Origin: Echinometra lucunter
Lineage: Eukaryota; Echinodermata; Echinoidea; Camarodonta; Echinometridae
NCBI GenBank assembly: GCA_029962745.1
Contig: CM057167.1
Span: 15,951,785 to 16,015,784 of the forward strand
Direction of reading: 5' to 3'
DNA length: 64,000 nt
Shown: piece by piece, positions 43,601 to 54,500 of the stretch
How positions within the stretch are numbered: position 1 is the first letter of the stretch
Layout: each line of letters opens with the position of its first letter
The notes under the pieces: model-generated
What the model saw: only the letters and a program-made list of their open reading frames with translations
What the model was told of the DNA's origin: nothing
The model's database searches: none
Made by a program: the position numbers and the translations under genes

Positions 43601-46243
43601 CTACTCTCCATTGAATAGTCTCCTGGCTAGTGGCAGTGTGGACAGACACGTGAGATTATGGGACCCAAGGCTCAAAGGTATGTCCAAAATTATACTCAAA
43701 GCTAACGAAGTGTCGTGTACGATCAGATTTTAATTTTGTTTATAAAGGCTAGATGGGTCGGTCTTTCTTCTCAGAAATACATATATTTTTTTATTTCTTA
43801 ACCAATCCGACAAATGTGATTCATCAGAAATTAAAGAAAAAGAAAGAAAAAAAAAGAAGTTTATCCAGAATTAAAATGAGATGGTAGATTTCAGCTCTTG
43901 GCAAATATAAAGTTATTAATACTTGGTATCTGCAAATGTATGCGGAAATCTTTGATTCTGAATTTCTGGTGAAAACCATGATTTGTAATGCTAGGAACTG
44001 GTCACAAGAAATTTTAAAAACATGAACAAGTTCGTATCCAGAATTAGAAATAAGATGGTAGATTTCAGTTCGTGGCAAATATGCTGTTATTAAGATACCT
44101 TGTTGGTGGAAATATTTAATTCTGAATTTCTGGTGAAAACCATGATTTGTAATGCTAGGAACAGATCACAAATTATGCAGAATCTGTTTTCATTTTTGCT
44201 TTTTCTGTACTTTTTAAAGCATTTGAATTTTTAAAACCACAGTTTCATACTTTGATATTCAACCACAAGACCTGCCTCCCTTGTCATCATTTTTTTCCCT
44301 TTGAACTGATTTTTACAGATGGAGCAGTAGTGAAGTCATCTCTCACTCATCACAACGGTTGGGTATCATCGGTGGCGTGGTCGCCTAGCAACAAGAATCA
44401 ACTCCTGTCTGGGTCGTATGACAAAGCTTTAAAGTTGTGGGACATCAGAAGGTATAATCAACCATCTACATAACAACAGACTCACACTACTGGGCCCTGT
44501 TTCATAAAACTGGTTATCAATAACAAGCTGCAGTAACTGTTATAAGCTACTGAAATCCTTGCATCTGATTGGCTGAGAGCAAATTTGTCATAGAAATGCG
44601 ACAGTTTGTAAACAAATTTTTGGCATCACTCCCAGTGTTGAAGATCGTACATGTATGCTCGATCTGCAATGAAAATCACAAGTCAGTCCTGCTGGTTCCG
44701 ATTTTTTTTCACTTGTGATTTTCATTACAGATCGAGCATACAATCTTTAACACTGGGAGTGATGCCAAAAATTTGTTTACAAATTATTAATTCCTCCCAT
44801 TAAGCTTCTTCATTTAATGTGGCAGTTGTTACTGACAACAAGTTTTATGAAACAGGGGCTCAGATTGAATTCACAACTGCTTTCCTTGTACAATTGTTGA
44901 AAAAGTAAAATTATCTTTAATTTTTCAGGACTGGAGAACATTATAGCAGATTTGTGAAAGATCGAAGGGAAAACATTAATTGAAAGTGGGTTACCACAAA
45001 TGAAAACAGCTGTACTCTTTGTGATGATTTACATATTTTGCCAGATTTTTTCCAAAGATCAATGAATATTGTATGTAGTGCTAGTAATACATCAAAGATC
45101 TCATTATGTTTTCCGCCCATGAAGGTGTCTTTGACATCTTATTTAAGAGAAATATATATAAAAAGTAAGAATATTTGTTCTGTCTAATCATGTTGACAGT
45201 TGTTTTCTTTTTATCACAGAAGAGATGCTTAAATATCCTGCTGGTGTTAATGATTAGTTTTTGGTGCCTCTGGCAAGTATTGAAGGTAAATCATACATCA
45301 CTCCAGAGAATTTATTGCTGCTGCTGTCATTGTGGTAACATATAGGCAAAAGAAAAAAAATAGGGAGAGGAATATAATGATACATTCTCAGATTTAATTG
45401 TTTAAGTTCTCAATGCCAAATTTTTGTTTTCTGTTCAGCCCCAAAGCACCACTTTTCAACATGACTGGATTGGAGGAGAAGATACTCGCTGTTGATTGGT
45501 CAATACCTGACGTAAGTCAACCTCAATACAGAGACTTGTCTATGCTCATGTAATTCTCGCCTTGACTTGTGTAAATGGTATTCTGTATGGTCTTCCTGAT
45601 AATGAAATTCAGAAATTGCAGCGAATCCAAAAACTCTTACTTAAATCATCTTAACAAGGTTCTGCAACTGAAACAAAATACAGTCCGACCTCGCTTATCC
45701 GGCCGCGTCGGGACCGGCGCCCATCCGAAATGGCCGGATATGAGAGTAATGTAGTGGAATATATCTGTAAAATATCTATTTCCTTGGTGTTGTGGATGAT
45801 TGTAAATGATCAATAACATCTTTCTGTTTGTACGAGATGAAAATAAAATAAAATAAAATAAAACGGAAAATTGCCCATGATGTTTCCGTCTCCCAGGCTT
45901 TTAGGTGAATTGGATGAAGAATAAAAGAGGGAAGCTGGCCGGGAGATGCGGCAGGTTAATAGAGGAGTCCGGATAAATGAAGGCCGGATAAGCAGGGTCA
46001 GACTGTACCTGTACACCAGAGCTGTTCCCTTTACTCTGTATTTAGTGATCTGTACTGATAGTTATTATATATGATTATATGTCATATTTTTGATAATGTG
46101 TGATGATTAATTATTGTATATATTATTATATTTTGTCACAGCTGCTTTTATGTGGAGGAGCCGACAATTGCCTGCACATGTTCAGCACAGCAGAAGCCTT
46201 GTCAGCCAGTGCGTCATTCACAGACAGCAAAGAGGCAGATTGA
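34605..46243 (+). CDS. WDR12: WDR12/Ytm1 ribosome biogenesis WD-repeat protein
   Basis: Twelve exons: 34605-34672, 35934-36022, 36410-36623, 37413-37528, 39913-40067, 41088-41133, 41754-41842, 42582-42722, 43572-43677, 44319-44451, 45439-45511, 46142-46243. All introns are GT-AG and the spliced frame is open for 443 residues (human 423). WDR12 joins PES1 and BOP1 in the nucleolar PeBoW complex for 27S/32S pre-rRNA processing and 60S maturation. The N-terminal NLE/ubiquitin-like domain (about 15-105, [11 protein letters not shown] to [10 protein letters not shown]) docks on the MDN1 AAA-ATPase in the family. Seven WD repeats follow, with [54 protein letters not shown] and [12 protein letters not shown] charged linker (QQKKRVRRD, exon 7) sits between blades as in orthologues. 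Introns carry many MITEs. Start Met is the first in the leader. Confidence 0.95.
35383..35602. mobile_element. Foldback MITE in WDR12 intron 1
   Basis: Arms of about 65 bp: 'acatgttcgcctc' ... 'cgcagggagatcagcgaat' ... 'tgcatttcaaccg', then the complement ending 'gaggcgaacatgt'. Confidence 0.8.
36181..36242 (+). mobile_element. LINE/SINE 3' tail in WDR12 intron 3 upstream region (intron 2)
   Basis: 'taaagcgcctta' then 'ggcactatataaatatgtat' is the typical 3' end of CR1/L2-related elements. The body is not recognisable. Confidence 0.45.
36670..36839. mobile_element. MITE with GGGGTGTTTCATAAAGCTG ends (WDR12 intron 3)
   Basis: Left 'ggggtgtttcataaagctgt', right 'cagctttatgaaacaccccc'. Internal 'cgtaagtt/aactta' stems. 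About 170 bp. Confidence 0.8.
37696..37956. mobile_element. MITE with CTTAGGAAACAC ends (WDR12 intron 4)
   Basis: Inverted 'cttaggaaacac' and 'gtgttttcctaag', followed inward by 'cgtccggaacgcatctgg' against 'tggacgcg'. Related to 5211-5464. Confidence 0.7.
38113..38521. mobile_element. piggyBac-like TTAA MITE, copy 1 (WDR12 intron 4)
   Basis: Ends CCCATTCATGACAG and CTGTCACGAATGGG; TTAA lies just left (38109-38112) and 38524-38527 on the right with two extra T. Internal 'ccaaatacatgagcagaaag' and 'tttgaagaataaaagctgat' are shared with four other copies (49646, 50352, 53048, 56200). Confidence 0.8.
39097..39856 (-). mobile_element. Pearl/Helitron-like element in WDR12 intron 4
   Basis: Inverse orientation of the 28165-29109 family: 'tatgcctccgccca' hairpin, short (CCGT)n, four ~150-bp cores with GGTCAAAGGTCA, and the terminal 'cgacgcgtggtcgaagattc' then 'atctag'. 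Confidence 0.8.
41205..41530. mobile_element. Degenerate 'ataccccctccaaacgaagt' repeat (WDR12 intron 6)
   Basis: Starts with a short stem ('cccctccaaac...gtttgaaaggggt') followed by two diverged units containing 'ttgcggatc' with 'cctca' and 'ttttgaac/ttttgcga'. Looks like a truncated Helitron-like element with a tandem core; no clear right end. Confidence 0.4.
42866..43322. mobile_element. MITE with GGGAGCTTTCGCAAACATGA ends (WDR12 intron 8)
   Basis: About 30-bp TIRs: left 'gggagctttcgcaaacatga' plus 'cgcggacgt', right 'acgtctgcgtcgtgcttgca' then 'aaagctccc'. 457 bp with a GA run inside. No coding potential. Confidence 0.8.
43866..44185. repeat. ~175-bp direct tandem duplication (WDR12 intron 9)
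   Basis: 'gatggtagatttcag', 'ttctgaatttctggtgaaaa' and 'tgatttgtaatgctagg' occur twice in order with a period near 175 bp. Diverged by several substitutions. Confidence 0.8.
44492..44861. mobile_element. GGGCCCTGTTTCATAAAAC MITE with nested foldback (WDR12 intron 10)
   Basis: Outer arms match the 149-bp element at 52727-52875. Inside lies a separate foldback of about 190 bp (about 44605-44790), arms ~75 bp with 'tttgtaaacaaatttttggc' and 'gatcgagcata', suggesting insertion of one element in another. Confidence 0.75.
45681..46005. mobile_element. pogo/Tigger-like MITE (WDR12 intron 11)
   Basis: TIRs 'cagtccgacctcgcttatcc' and '...ccggataagcagggtcagac' plus 'tg', flanked by TA (45679-45680 and 46006-46007). 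The CAGT...CCTCGCTTATCCGG end is characteristic of Tc1/mariner pogo-Tigger elements. 325 bp, no transposase. Confidence 0.85.
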
Positions 46244-46307
46244 ATCAAAATATCGGCCATAGAAAGGACATTTATTGAATCTCTTTGAAAGAGAGTATTT
46301 ATTTTGT

Positions 46308-46313
46308 AATAAA
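46308..46313 (+). terminator. AATAAA polyadenylation signal of WDR12
   Basis: Lies 65 bp after the stop codon, giving a short 3' UTR. Confidence 0.6.
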
Positions 46314-46364
46314 GAATACTCCTCCATTCAAGGTTCCTTCAGTATGTTACATCCGTTTATAGCT

Positions 46365-46620
46365 ACTTGGTCTAATTCCCAGATCGTCCAACACCACTAT
46401 GGCTAAACCCATTTGGTCAACTATCAATTTGGTCTAATTGCTGTGTGGTCCAGTCATGACTTGGTCTAATACCCACTTAGGCTAATTGTCAATTTGTCTA
46501 TTGATCAAATGGTCTAATTGCCACTTCGTCTACTCAGTTTTCTTCATTTCGTCTAATGACCATTTGGTCTATTACCAGTTCGTCTAATCAGATAGACTAA
46601 GTGGTTTTAGACCACCAAGT
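46365..46620. repeat. TTTGGTCTAAT minisatellite
   Basis: Degenerate units of about 20-24 bp ('tttggtctaattgcc' and variants with cgtcta, ggcta) directly downstream of the WDR12 polyadenylation signal, ending in an inverted partial unit ('gatagactaagtgg'). Confidence 0.8.
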
Positions 46621-46674
46621 AGGTATTTTACGAATCTCACAATTGGGAGGTTCGTATTTTGAAAGGAGAGCCAT

Positions 46675-47753
46675 TTTTATGCCTCCGCCCACCGTAGGTG
46701 GTTGCCGGAGGCATTATGTTTTCGGGTCGTCCGTCCGTCCGTCCGTCCGTCCGTACGTCCGTCCGTCCCGTTTTCGTTCTCGCGATAACTTAAGAACCGT
46801 TTGACGGATCAACTTCAAACTTGGCTCGTGTATGCATATGGGAGGGACAATGATCTGATTAGATTTTGGAGTCTCAAGGTCGAAGGTCAAGGTCATAGAG
46901 GTAATAATACACATAAAAATGGCTCGTTCTCGCGATAACTTAAGAACCACTTAACAGATTGGCTTCAAATTTGGCTCATGTGTGCACATGGAAGGGAAAA
47001 TGATCTGATTAGATTTTGGGGTCACAAGGTCAAAGGTCAAAGGTCATAGAGGTCATTATGTACATAGAAATGGTTCGTTTTCACCATAACTCAACAACCA
47101 TTTGCCCGATCAACCTCAAACTTAGTACATGTATGCATATGGGAGGGACAATGATCTGATGAGATTTTGGGGTCTCAAGGTCAAAGGTCAAAGGTCATAG
47201 AGGTCATTATGTGCATAGAAATGGTTCGTTTTCACCATAACTCAACAACCATTTGACCGATCAATCTCAAACTTAGCACATGTATGCATATGGGAGGGAC
47301 AATGATCTGATTAGATTTTGGGGTCTCAAGGTCAAAGGTCAAAGGTCATAAGAGGTCATTATGAGCATAGAAATGGTTCGTTTTCACCATAACTCAACAA
47401 CCATTTGACCGATCAACCTCAAACTTAGCACATGTATGCATATGGGAGGGACAATGATCTGATTAGATTTTGGGGTCTCAAGGTCAAAGGTCAAAGGTCA
47501 TAGAGGTCACTACATACATGACAATTGCTTGTTCTTGTGATAACTTAACAACTCTGTGACGGTTCATCTCCATACTTTGCTCATGTATGCATATGGAAGT
47601 CTCATAATTGTCTCATTAGATTTGGGGGTCACAAGGTCAAAGATGTCATTTTTTACATGAAAATAAAAAATCAACATAAATGTGCCATATATTTCCGATC
47701 TGGCAATTGCGGAGGCATAAATTTCGACCGTGCGCGGTCGAAGATTCATCTAG
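46675..47753 (-). mobile_element. Pearl/Helitron-like element, intergenic
   Basis: The largest copy of the 28165-29109 family, inverse orientation. Hairpin 'tatgcctccgcccaccgta', (CCGT)n at 46727-46768, six or more ~150-bp cores, then 'ggaggcataaatttcgaccg' and 'ttcatctag'. Cores nearest the end are the most diverged. Confidence 0.82.
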
Positions 47754-49100
47754 TCTGTAATTGTTTTTTGTACCATTCACTTTGAATATCATTAAAGGCT
47801 TGTTCAGTATGGCATGACAAATGCTTGCAACAAATCCCAGCAATATTTTTAGTGTACAAGTCTATGGGATACAAGGCAACACTGAAAATGTTGCCAAGGC
47901 AGGAGACATTTTTTTGTTGCCTGGCTGCAAAAAGCTGCGGATAAATCAAATGCTTAGAAAGTTAACGCAAAATATGTTGTCATGACACGAGTTTATCTGC
48001 GCATCTTTTGACAAAACTCTCTTTTATTTGAGAGTTGACGCGTTCTTTGAAGTGGGTCGGCCATATCTGAACACTAAAAATGTTGTAGGGATTTGTCGCG
48101 GGGGTTTGTCGCGCCATATCTGAAGAAGCCTTAATCTGTTGACTACTGAACTCTCTCATTCCCATAGGCTTAATACAAGGGTCCAGTAGCCAGCAGGTGA
48201 AAAAGAAAAAAAAAATCATTGGGCCCTTCTGCTGTGCAAAAAGAATGGGTTGCTTTTTATTGTTCATTTGTGGAAAGAATGATACGGAGTACAGGCATTG
48301 TAATCTGTATATTCACGACGATGTACTGTTCATAAAAATTTTACACTTCTTTATGTGGTTAGAAAGAATTATGCACTATATCCAAAATGTCCAAATTTTC
48401 CAAAAATGTAAACCACTCATCAGAACAGCATTAACCCCAAAATAATCTCCAAGATAATGCCCACAAGAATGCCAAATCTCTGGCTGCACTTGCACAAAAT
48501 GTTATGAGAGGTACAGATGTATACATGTATGTAATAGTATGTAGCTGCTGTATCAACAGAATGAAATGATGTTGTACAGCTTCAGTGCTTAATATACCGG
48601 TGGTTTTTTTTTAATAGAAACTTATTTTCTGTGAAATTTGTGTGCATTTTATACATTATGATCTTGCCCCAAGATGCTGTATTCTGATCAGATTATAATA
48701 TAATTGTTGGTGTTTGTCTTTGAATCTCATTAAGGAACAGAAACTAAGGAGAAACAGAAATGTGGGAAGGAAGAATGAGAAAAAAGGGATGGAACTGAGT
48801 TGGAAAGAGTAGAACAGGATGGAAAGAAAGGGAGCAATAGAGAGAGAGAGGGAGAGGGAGAGAGAGAGAGAGATAAGATTGTCGCCTGCCATGCTGCTGG
48901 TATTATTTGCTTCACAAACTTTTCGACTCTGGTTTCTTTTCCAAATTCTCAAATTGTCTTTTAATTTCTGTACCTTTTCTTTATTTCTCTCCAGTCCCCA
49001 TTTTCTTTTCCTTTGTTCTCTGACGTTCATCTCTCTCTTTCCCTTCTCCTATGCAGCTAACATCTCTTTAACTCTCCCCTTCCTCTCTCTCTCCCTCCTT
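47754..49100. other. Intergenic, no gene seen
   Basis: Unremarkable AT-rich DNA with a (GA)n run at about 48840-48872 and CT-rich sequence to 49100. Confidence 0.5.
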
Positions 49101-49356
49101 CCCTTGTCTCTCTTATTTTCTTCCATAAATATTTTCTTCCATAACTGTCTTCACTCATGGCAGAGTAATAAGTTTGTATAAATATTCTCTTTTCAGCATA
49201 AAATAAGGAAAATTATATTCCAAAATCACCCTTGTCTCTCTTATTTTCTTCCATAAATATTTTCTTCCATAACTGTCTTCACTCATGGCAGAGTAATAAG
49301 TTTGTATAAATATTCTCTTTTCAGCATAAAATAAGGAAAATTATATTCCAAAATCA
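49101..49356. repeat. Perfect 128-bp tandem duplication
   Basis: 49101-49228 and 49229-49356 are identical by eye, starting 'cccttgtctctcttatt' and ending 'attccaaaatca'. The perfect identity means a very recent event or an assembly stutter. Confidence 0.9.
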
Positions 49357-49645
49357 CATCAGTATGATATTCTTTTATGAGCATTTATTAATGTATACTC
49401 TTTTACAACTTGAATGCCCCTTTAAGATGTAAAACACAAACTAATTCAAACACTTTTATTAAAGAGTGTAATATTTTATTAACAAATCTCATGATCATAC
49501 AATGTACATGCTCATCAGAATCTAAGAAATCTTTGTATTTAAAATATAATTGAATGTTTGGATGCATACTTTATTTCGAAACAATTCAATTTCAGTCTAA
49601 ATGGTTCTTAAGCTTTGTTCACACAAAATATGGTCCATCACTTAA

Positions 49646-50232
49646 CCCATTCGTGACAGGAATTACTTAAAGCCTAATTTGATCAGCTTTTATTCTTCAA
49701 ATTGACAACACCAACATTTTTCTTTTATTGCTACATTTTTCTTACAAAACGTCATGTATCTGAAATAAATATCAATTGACAGAAAGTATGATGAGAAATA
49801 AAAAAATTTCCAATTTGCAGAGAAAAATGGTGATTTAAAACTTTCCATTGCATCGTAAAATGGCGACAGGCTGGAATGCTCCCTTGGGAGTGGAGAAGGT
49901 GCATAAATTGTGTGCTGGCAAGCTTCCATGAATCCGATGATCGGGTAATACTATTTCTGCAATGTGCTTAGATACGTCTCTGAGTGATGTATTAGGCGCT
50001 ATATAAATGCGGAATATTATCATGATTATCATTGCCAATTTAAGGATTTTAATGCTTATTTTCCTTAAAAAAATTTTCAGCATCAAACAACAACTATTGA
50101 CGCAACCAAATGGGCACAGTATGTTTAGAATTTTTTGCTCTTTCTACTCGTGTTTGTGGTATGATTTTTAGGGCTCTGCATCAAAAGTTATTAGGCCAAA
50201 CCACATAATGCAGACCCTCTGTCACGAATGGG
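49646..50232. mobile_element. piggyBac-like TTAA MITE, copy 2, with inserted SINE/LINE tail
   Basis: Inverse orientation to the other copies. CCCATTCGTGACAG at 49646 follows TTAA; the far end is CTGTCACGAATGGG. About 175 bp (49855-50031) of foreign sequence interrupts it, ending 'ggcgctatataaatgcgg', a LINE/SINE 3' tail. Confidence 0.8.
49855..50031 (+). mobile_element. SINE-like insert inside TTAA MITE
   Basis: Absent from the four sister MITEs. The 3' part has 'gatacgtctctgagtgatgt' and 'ggcgctatataaatgcgg', as in CR1/L2-tailed SINEs of marine invertebrates. Confidence 0.55.
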
Positions 50233-50351
50233 TATAAAAACTACTAGTACTTAAATGTGAATGGCAAGAAGCAATGTTGTACAGATAAGAAATAAAAACC
50301 ACAGTGTGCACAGACCTCTGTTTTCCATAGAAATACCCGGCACTTGTTTAA

Positions 50352-50723
50352 CCCATTCGTGACAGAGGTCCACATTTTGTGCTTTGGCCTAATATCCTTT
50401 GATGCAAAGCCCTAAAAATCATACCAAATACATGAGCAGAAAGAGCAAAAAATTCTACACAAACTGTGCCCATTGATGCTGAAAATTTTTAAAAGGAAAA
50501 TAAGCATTATTGGCAATGTGATAGAAAGTTTAAAATCATTGTTTTCCCCTGCAAATTGGCAACTTTTTGACTTCTCATCGTAATTTCTGTCAATTTATAT
50601 TCGTTTCAGATACATGACGTTTTATAAGAAAAAAGTAGCAATAAAATAAAAATGTTGGTGTTGCCAATTTGAAGAATAAAAGCTGATCAAATTAGGCTTT
50701 AAATAATTCCTGTCACGAATGGG
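50352..50723. mobile_element. piggyBac-like TTAA MITE, copy 3 (intact)
   Basis: TTAA on both sides (50348-50351 and 50724-50727), ends CCCATTCGTGACAG / CTGTCACGAATGGG, 372 bp. The CCC...GGG termini and TTAA target are the piggyBac signature. Confidence 0.85.
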
Positions 50724-50982
50724 TTAATCTTAGGGAGGTATTACACTTTGTAATGCATGGGACACCAAATACTTTAGCTTGTTCCTTTGTTCGTTCTACT
50801 AATATTACATGTACAGAGGAAAATAATGGGATGTCCGGAAGGGCGGGCAAAACAGCGTTCTGACAAGATATTTATTCTGTCAGGTTCTGTTAGATACCTT
50901 CATTGGAAGGTAATAGGGATCAAAGTGGACTCTGATAGAAGTTCAGGGACACCAGGTTTTTGCTCCATATATACATGTATAG

Positions 50983-50988
50983 TTTATT
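50983..50988 (-). terminator. Candidate METTL6 polyadenylation signal
   Basis: TTTATT on the plus strand reads AATAAA for METTL6, about 480 bp beyond the stop codon. Confidence 0.35.
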
Positions 50989-51159
50989 GAAGCATTGTAG
51001 GTTCATTTCTATAATCCTTTTAAAAGATTACAGCTCCAAGTCCAAGGATTACATATCTGCAGGAATAATGGAATATCCTTGCTTTTTAGGTATCCAAGGC
51101 AAAGAAAGCACCAAGCAAACATGCAGTTCATCATTATAAAATCTGCCATTCCTGGCTGT

Positions 51160-51530
51160 GGATAGTAACATTCCTGTGTTTTGAGTTCTTTTCCATCTTC
51201 TTGCAGAATTTACTCTGAATGAAGACCCTTGGACTCAACAGTCCTGTGTCAACAGTTCCCTTCCGTCTTCTTCAAGAATATACCCTGGACAAAACACCCT
51301 TGGTAAGGGCAGTCCTCTATCACAAGTTCTCTTCCATCTTCTTCAAGAATTCACTCTGGACCAAGATTTCGAAAAGTACTGGTAACATTCCTGAGTCATG
51401 AGTTCTTGTTCGACTTCTTCAAGAATTTACTCTGGACAAAAACTTTGGGTAGTAACATTCCTGTGTCACGAGTTCTTGTCTGTTCTCTTCAAGAATTTAC
51501 TCTGAACAAAGACCCTTGGTACAGATAGCC
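51160..51530. repeat. 70-76-bp tandem repeat spanning METTL6 stop codon and 3' UTR
   Basis: 'caagaatttactctgga' recurs at about 51204, 51274, 51345, 51421 and 51491. Units also share 'acattcctgtgtcacgagtt' and 'cttccatcttctt'. The highest-coordinate unit is the end of the METTL6 coding exon; the others lie in its 3' UTR. Confidence 0.85.
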
Positions 51531-54500
51531 CTTCTTTTTTGTTCACTGTTTCTCTGTAGACATACTCATTCACTACCACATCAAAGCCTGCGTTGCAGAA
51601 GAGATCTGACAGAACATCTGGGCAAGGATTAAAAATGAATGATTTTCAAACTTAGAAAAGTAGTCACTTGGATACAATGAAATACAAGGAATGCAAAAGT
51701 ACAGTTACTTTGACTTTTATTGTGACATACCTGTATGTTGCCAAATAAGGCCCACTTTACTTCTATATTTGTGTATAAGAAGCATCAGCTAAAATGGTCA
51801 GAACAGCAGAAGTAACGATTTACAATTTCACAAGGAAGGAACATTAATCGATTCTTAAACATAAATTCCTCAGAAGGTATAAAGCAAAAAGAAAATTGGA
51901 GAAAAGGAGAGGGAGAGAGAAATGGAGAGAAGGGGAAAAATGACAGAATGAGAATAAGAGAGACAAAAAGAAAGGAAAGATGGCACACGGAAATGTGAGA
52001 GGAAGGGAGAGAGAAAGAGAGAGGGGGGGGGGGGGGTAACACTTTACCTGTGGAAAAGTAGTATGCTCTTGTCCCATCTTGTCTCACATAGAAGTTCTCA
52101 CCAAGTTTGTGTCCCTTGCTAAACCTCAGCATGGCATGGTCGTAGAGTCCATAGTCTCTGAACAACACCAACCCACCAGGGCAAAGAACCTACCATAACA
52201 ACAGGAAATCAAAGCACATCCACCAATCACATCTTTGCCGCAACATAAACTTTACCCTCATCGATTAAAAAAGAAAATTTACACATGAAAAGACAGGTGC
52301 ATAACACAAAACCCTCAAATGTTATGAAAATCCATTCAGTGGAACTTCACAGGCACTACCATCAAATGCATAAAATCATGCATTTACTAATGATATCCTA
52401 TGTCCACAAACCAGGGCACTGTTTTATGAAAGTTGTCAGCACTGACAAGTTGTCATTCTCTGACAATTTCAGTAAAATCCTTGGTTTTGATTGGCTGAGT
52501 AGCACTGGTCACTGACTGTTACTAAGGTATGACAACTTCTCAGTGCTGACAACTTTCATGAAACGGTGCCCTGGCCTTATGATGGGATGAAATTCAGCGA
52601 ACACAGTAAATCTTAGACAGGAAAAGATGGGTATAAATTGCATTATTCCAATATCAATATTACCTGATTTGATGAATCAGTTTCTCAACAACATGGATCA
52701 AACACCCTATTAACCCATTGCCTACAGGGCCCCCATTTCATAAAACTTGTTATCAATAACAAGTTGGAATAACTGTTTTAAACTACTGAAATCCTTGCAT
52801 CTGATTGGCTGAGGGCAAATTTGTCACAGAAATGTGGCAGATGTTACTGATAACAAGTTTTATGAAACAGGGCCCAGGTATCTAATGATTCCTTGTTAAA
52901 GCTAATGTACAGTTTTGGTAGCGACACAAAAACTGGCAAGAAACTGATTAAATACACTCTCACATTGTCTGAATTGCATATAAAAAAATACATGTGTGAG
53001 ATCACGTGATATCCATTCATGATTTCCGCTGTCAATTTTAGTGTTAACCCATTCGTGACAGAGGTCCACATTTTGTGGTTTGGCCTAATATCTTTTGATG
53101 CAAAGCCCTAACAAGGCAAACGCCAAGCGTTGTCTCGCCTGCATATCGCAGTCATGAAGAGACTGCATGTCAAAACTATGCTATATGACTTCTGAGGCTG
53201 TCAGCAGTTTAGGGGGTGAATTGTGGTTCTGACAGTTTACATAGGCAATAATGGTATAGGCCTACTTTATCCCTAGGAAATCAGATAACACTAAGAATGC
53301 TGTTAATACTACGAAGCTATAATTATTTCCATGCAAGTAAGGAAATGAATGTTAGTGAAAAAGAATGTAACTGATAATAATGTGAGTAAAATTGTAAAAT
53401 TAAATTAATTATTAAGGTGTTATGGCAAACTTATTGTTTGAAAAATGGTATGAATTTGGTGATTCCACGTCAAAGCTATAGAAAGTTATTAGGTGTACAA
53501 CATAGCACAGTGCCAGTTATGAAAAGTTCATTGACCTTTGACCTTTGACCTTAATCAAATTCAACTCACATTCGAACTTGACCTGCACCTTCAAGAGATG
53601 GACCTCTCATATGAATTTGGCAATCCTACCTCGAAGGTATAGAAAGTTATTGTGTGTACAACATAGCACAGTGCCAGTCATGGAAAGTTCATTGACCTTT
53701 GACCTCTGACCTTATTCAAATTCAACTCATACTCAAACTTGACCTGTGCCTTCAAGAGATGTACCTCTGGTATAAATTTGGTGATCCCACCTCGAAGCTA
53801 TAGAAAGTTATTGTGTGTACAACACAGCACAGTGCCAGTCATGGAAAGTTCATTGACCTTTGACCTTTGACCTTAATCAAATTCAACTCACATTCGAACT
53901 TGACCTGCACCTTCAAGAGATGGACCTCTTGTATGAATTTGGCAATCCTACCTCGAAGGTATAAAAAGTTATTGTGTGTACAATATAGCACAGTGCCAGT
54001 CATGGAAAGTTCATTGACCTTTGACCTTTGACCTTATTCAAATTCGACTCATATTCGAACTTGACCTGCGCCTTCAAGAGATGGACCTCTGGTATGAATT
54101 TGGTGATTCCACGTCAAAGCTATAGAAAGTTATTAGGTGTACAACATAGCACAGTGCCAGTTATGAAAAGTTCATTGACCTTTGACCTTTGACCTTAATC
54201 AAATTCAACTCACATTCGAACTTGACCTGCACCTTCAAGAGATGGACCTCTCATATGAATTTGGCAATCCTACCTCGAAGGTATAGAAAGTTATTGTGTG
54301 TACAACATAGCACAGTGCCAGTCATGGAAAGTTCATTGACCTTTGACCTCTGACCTTATTCAAATTCAACTCATACTCAAACTTGACCTGTGCCTTCAAG
54401 AGATGTACCTCTGGTATAAATTTGGTGATCCCACCTCGAAGCTATAGAAAGTTATTGTGTGTACAACACAGCACAGTGCCAGTCATGGAAAGTTCATTGA

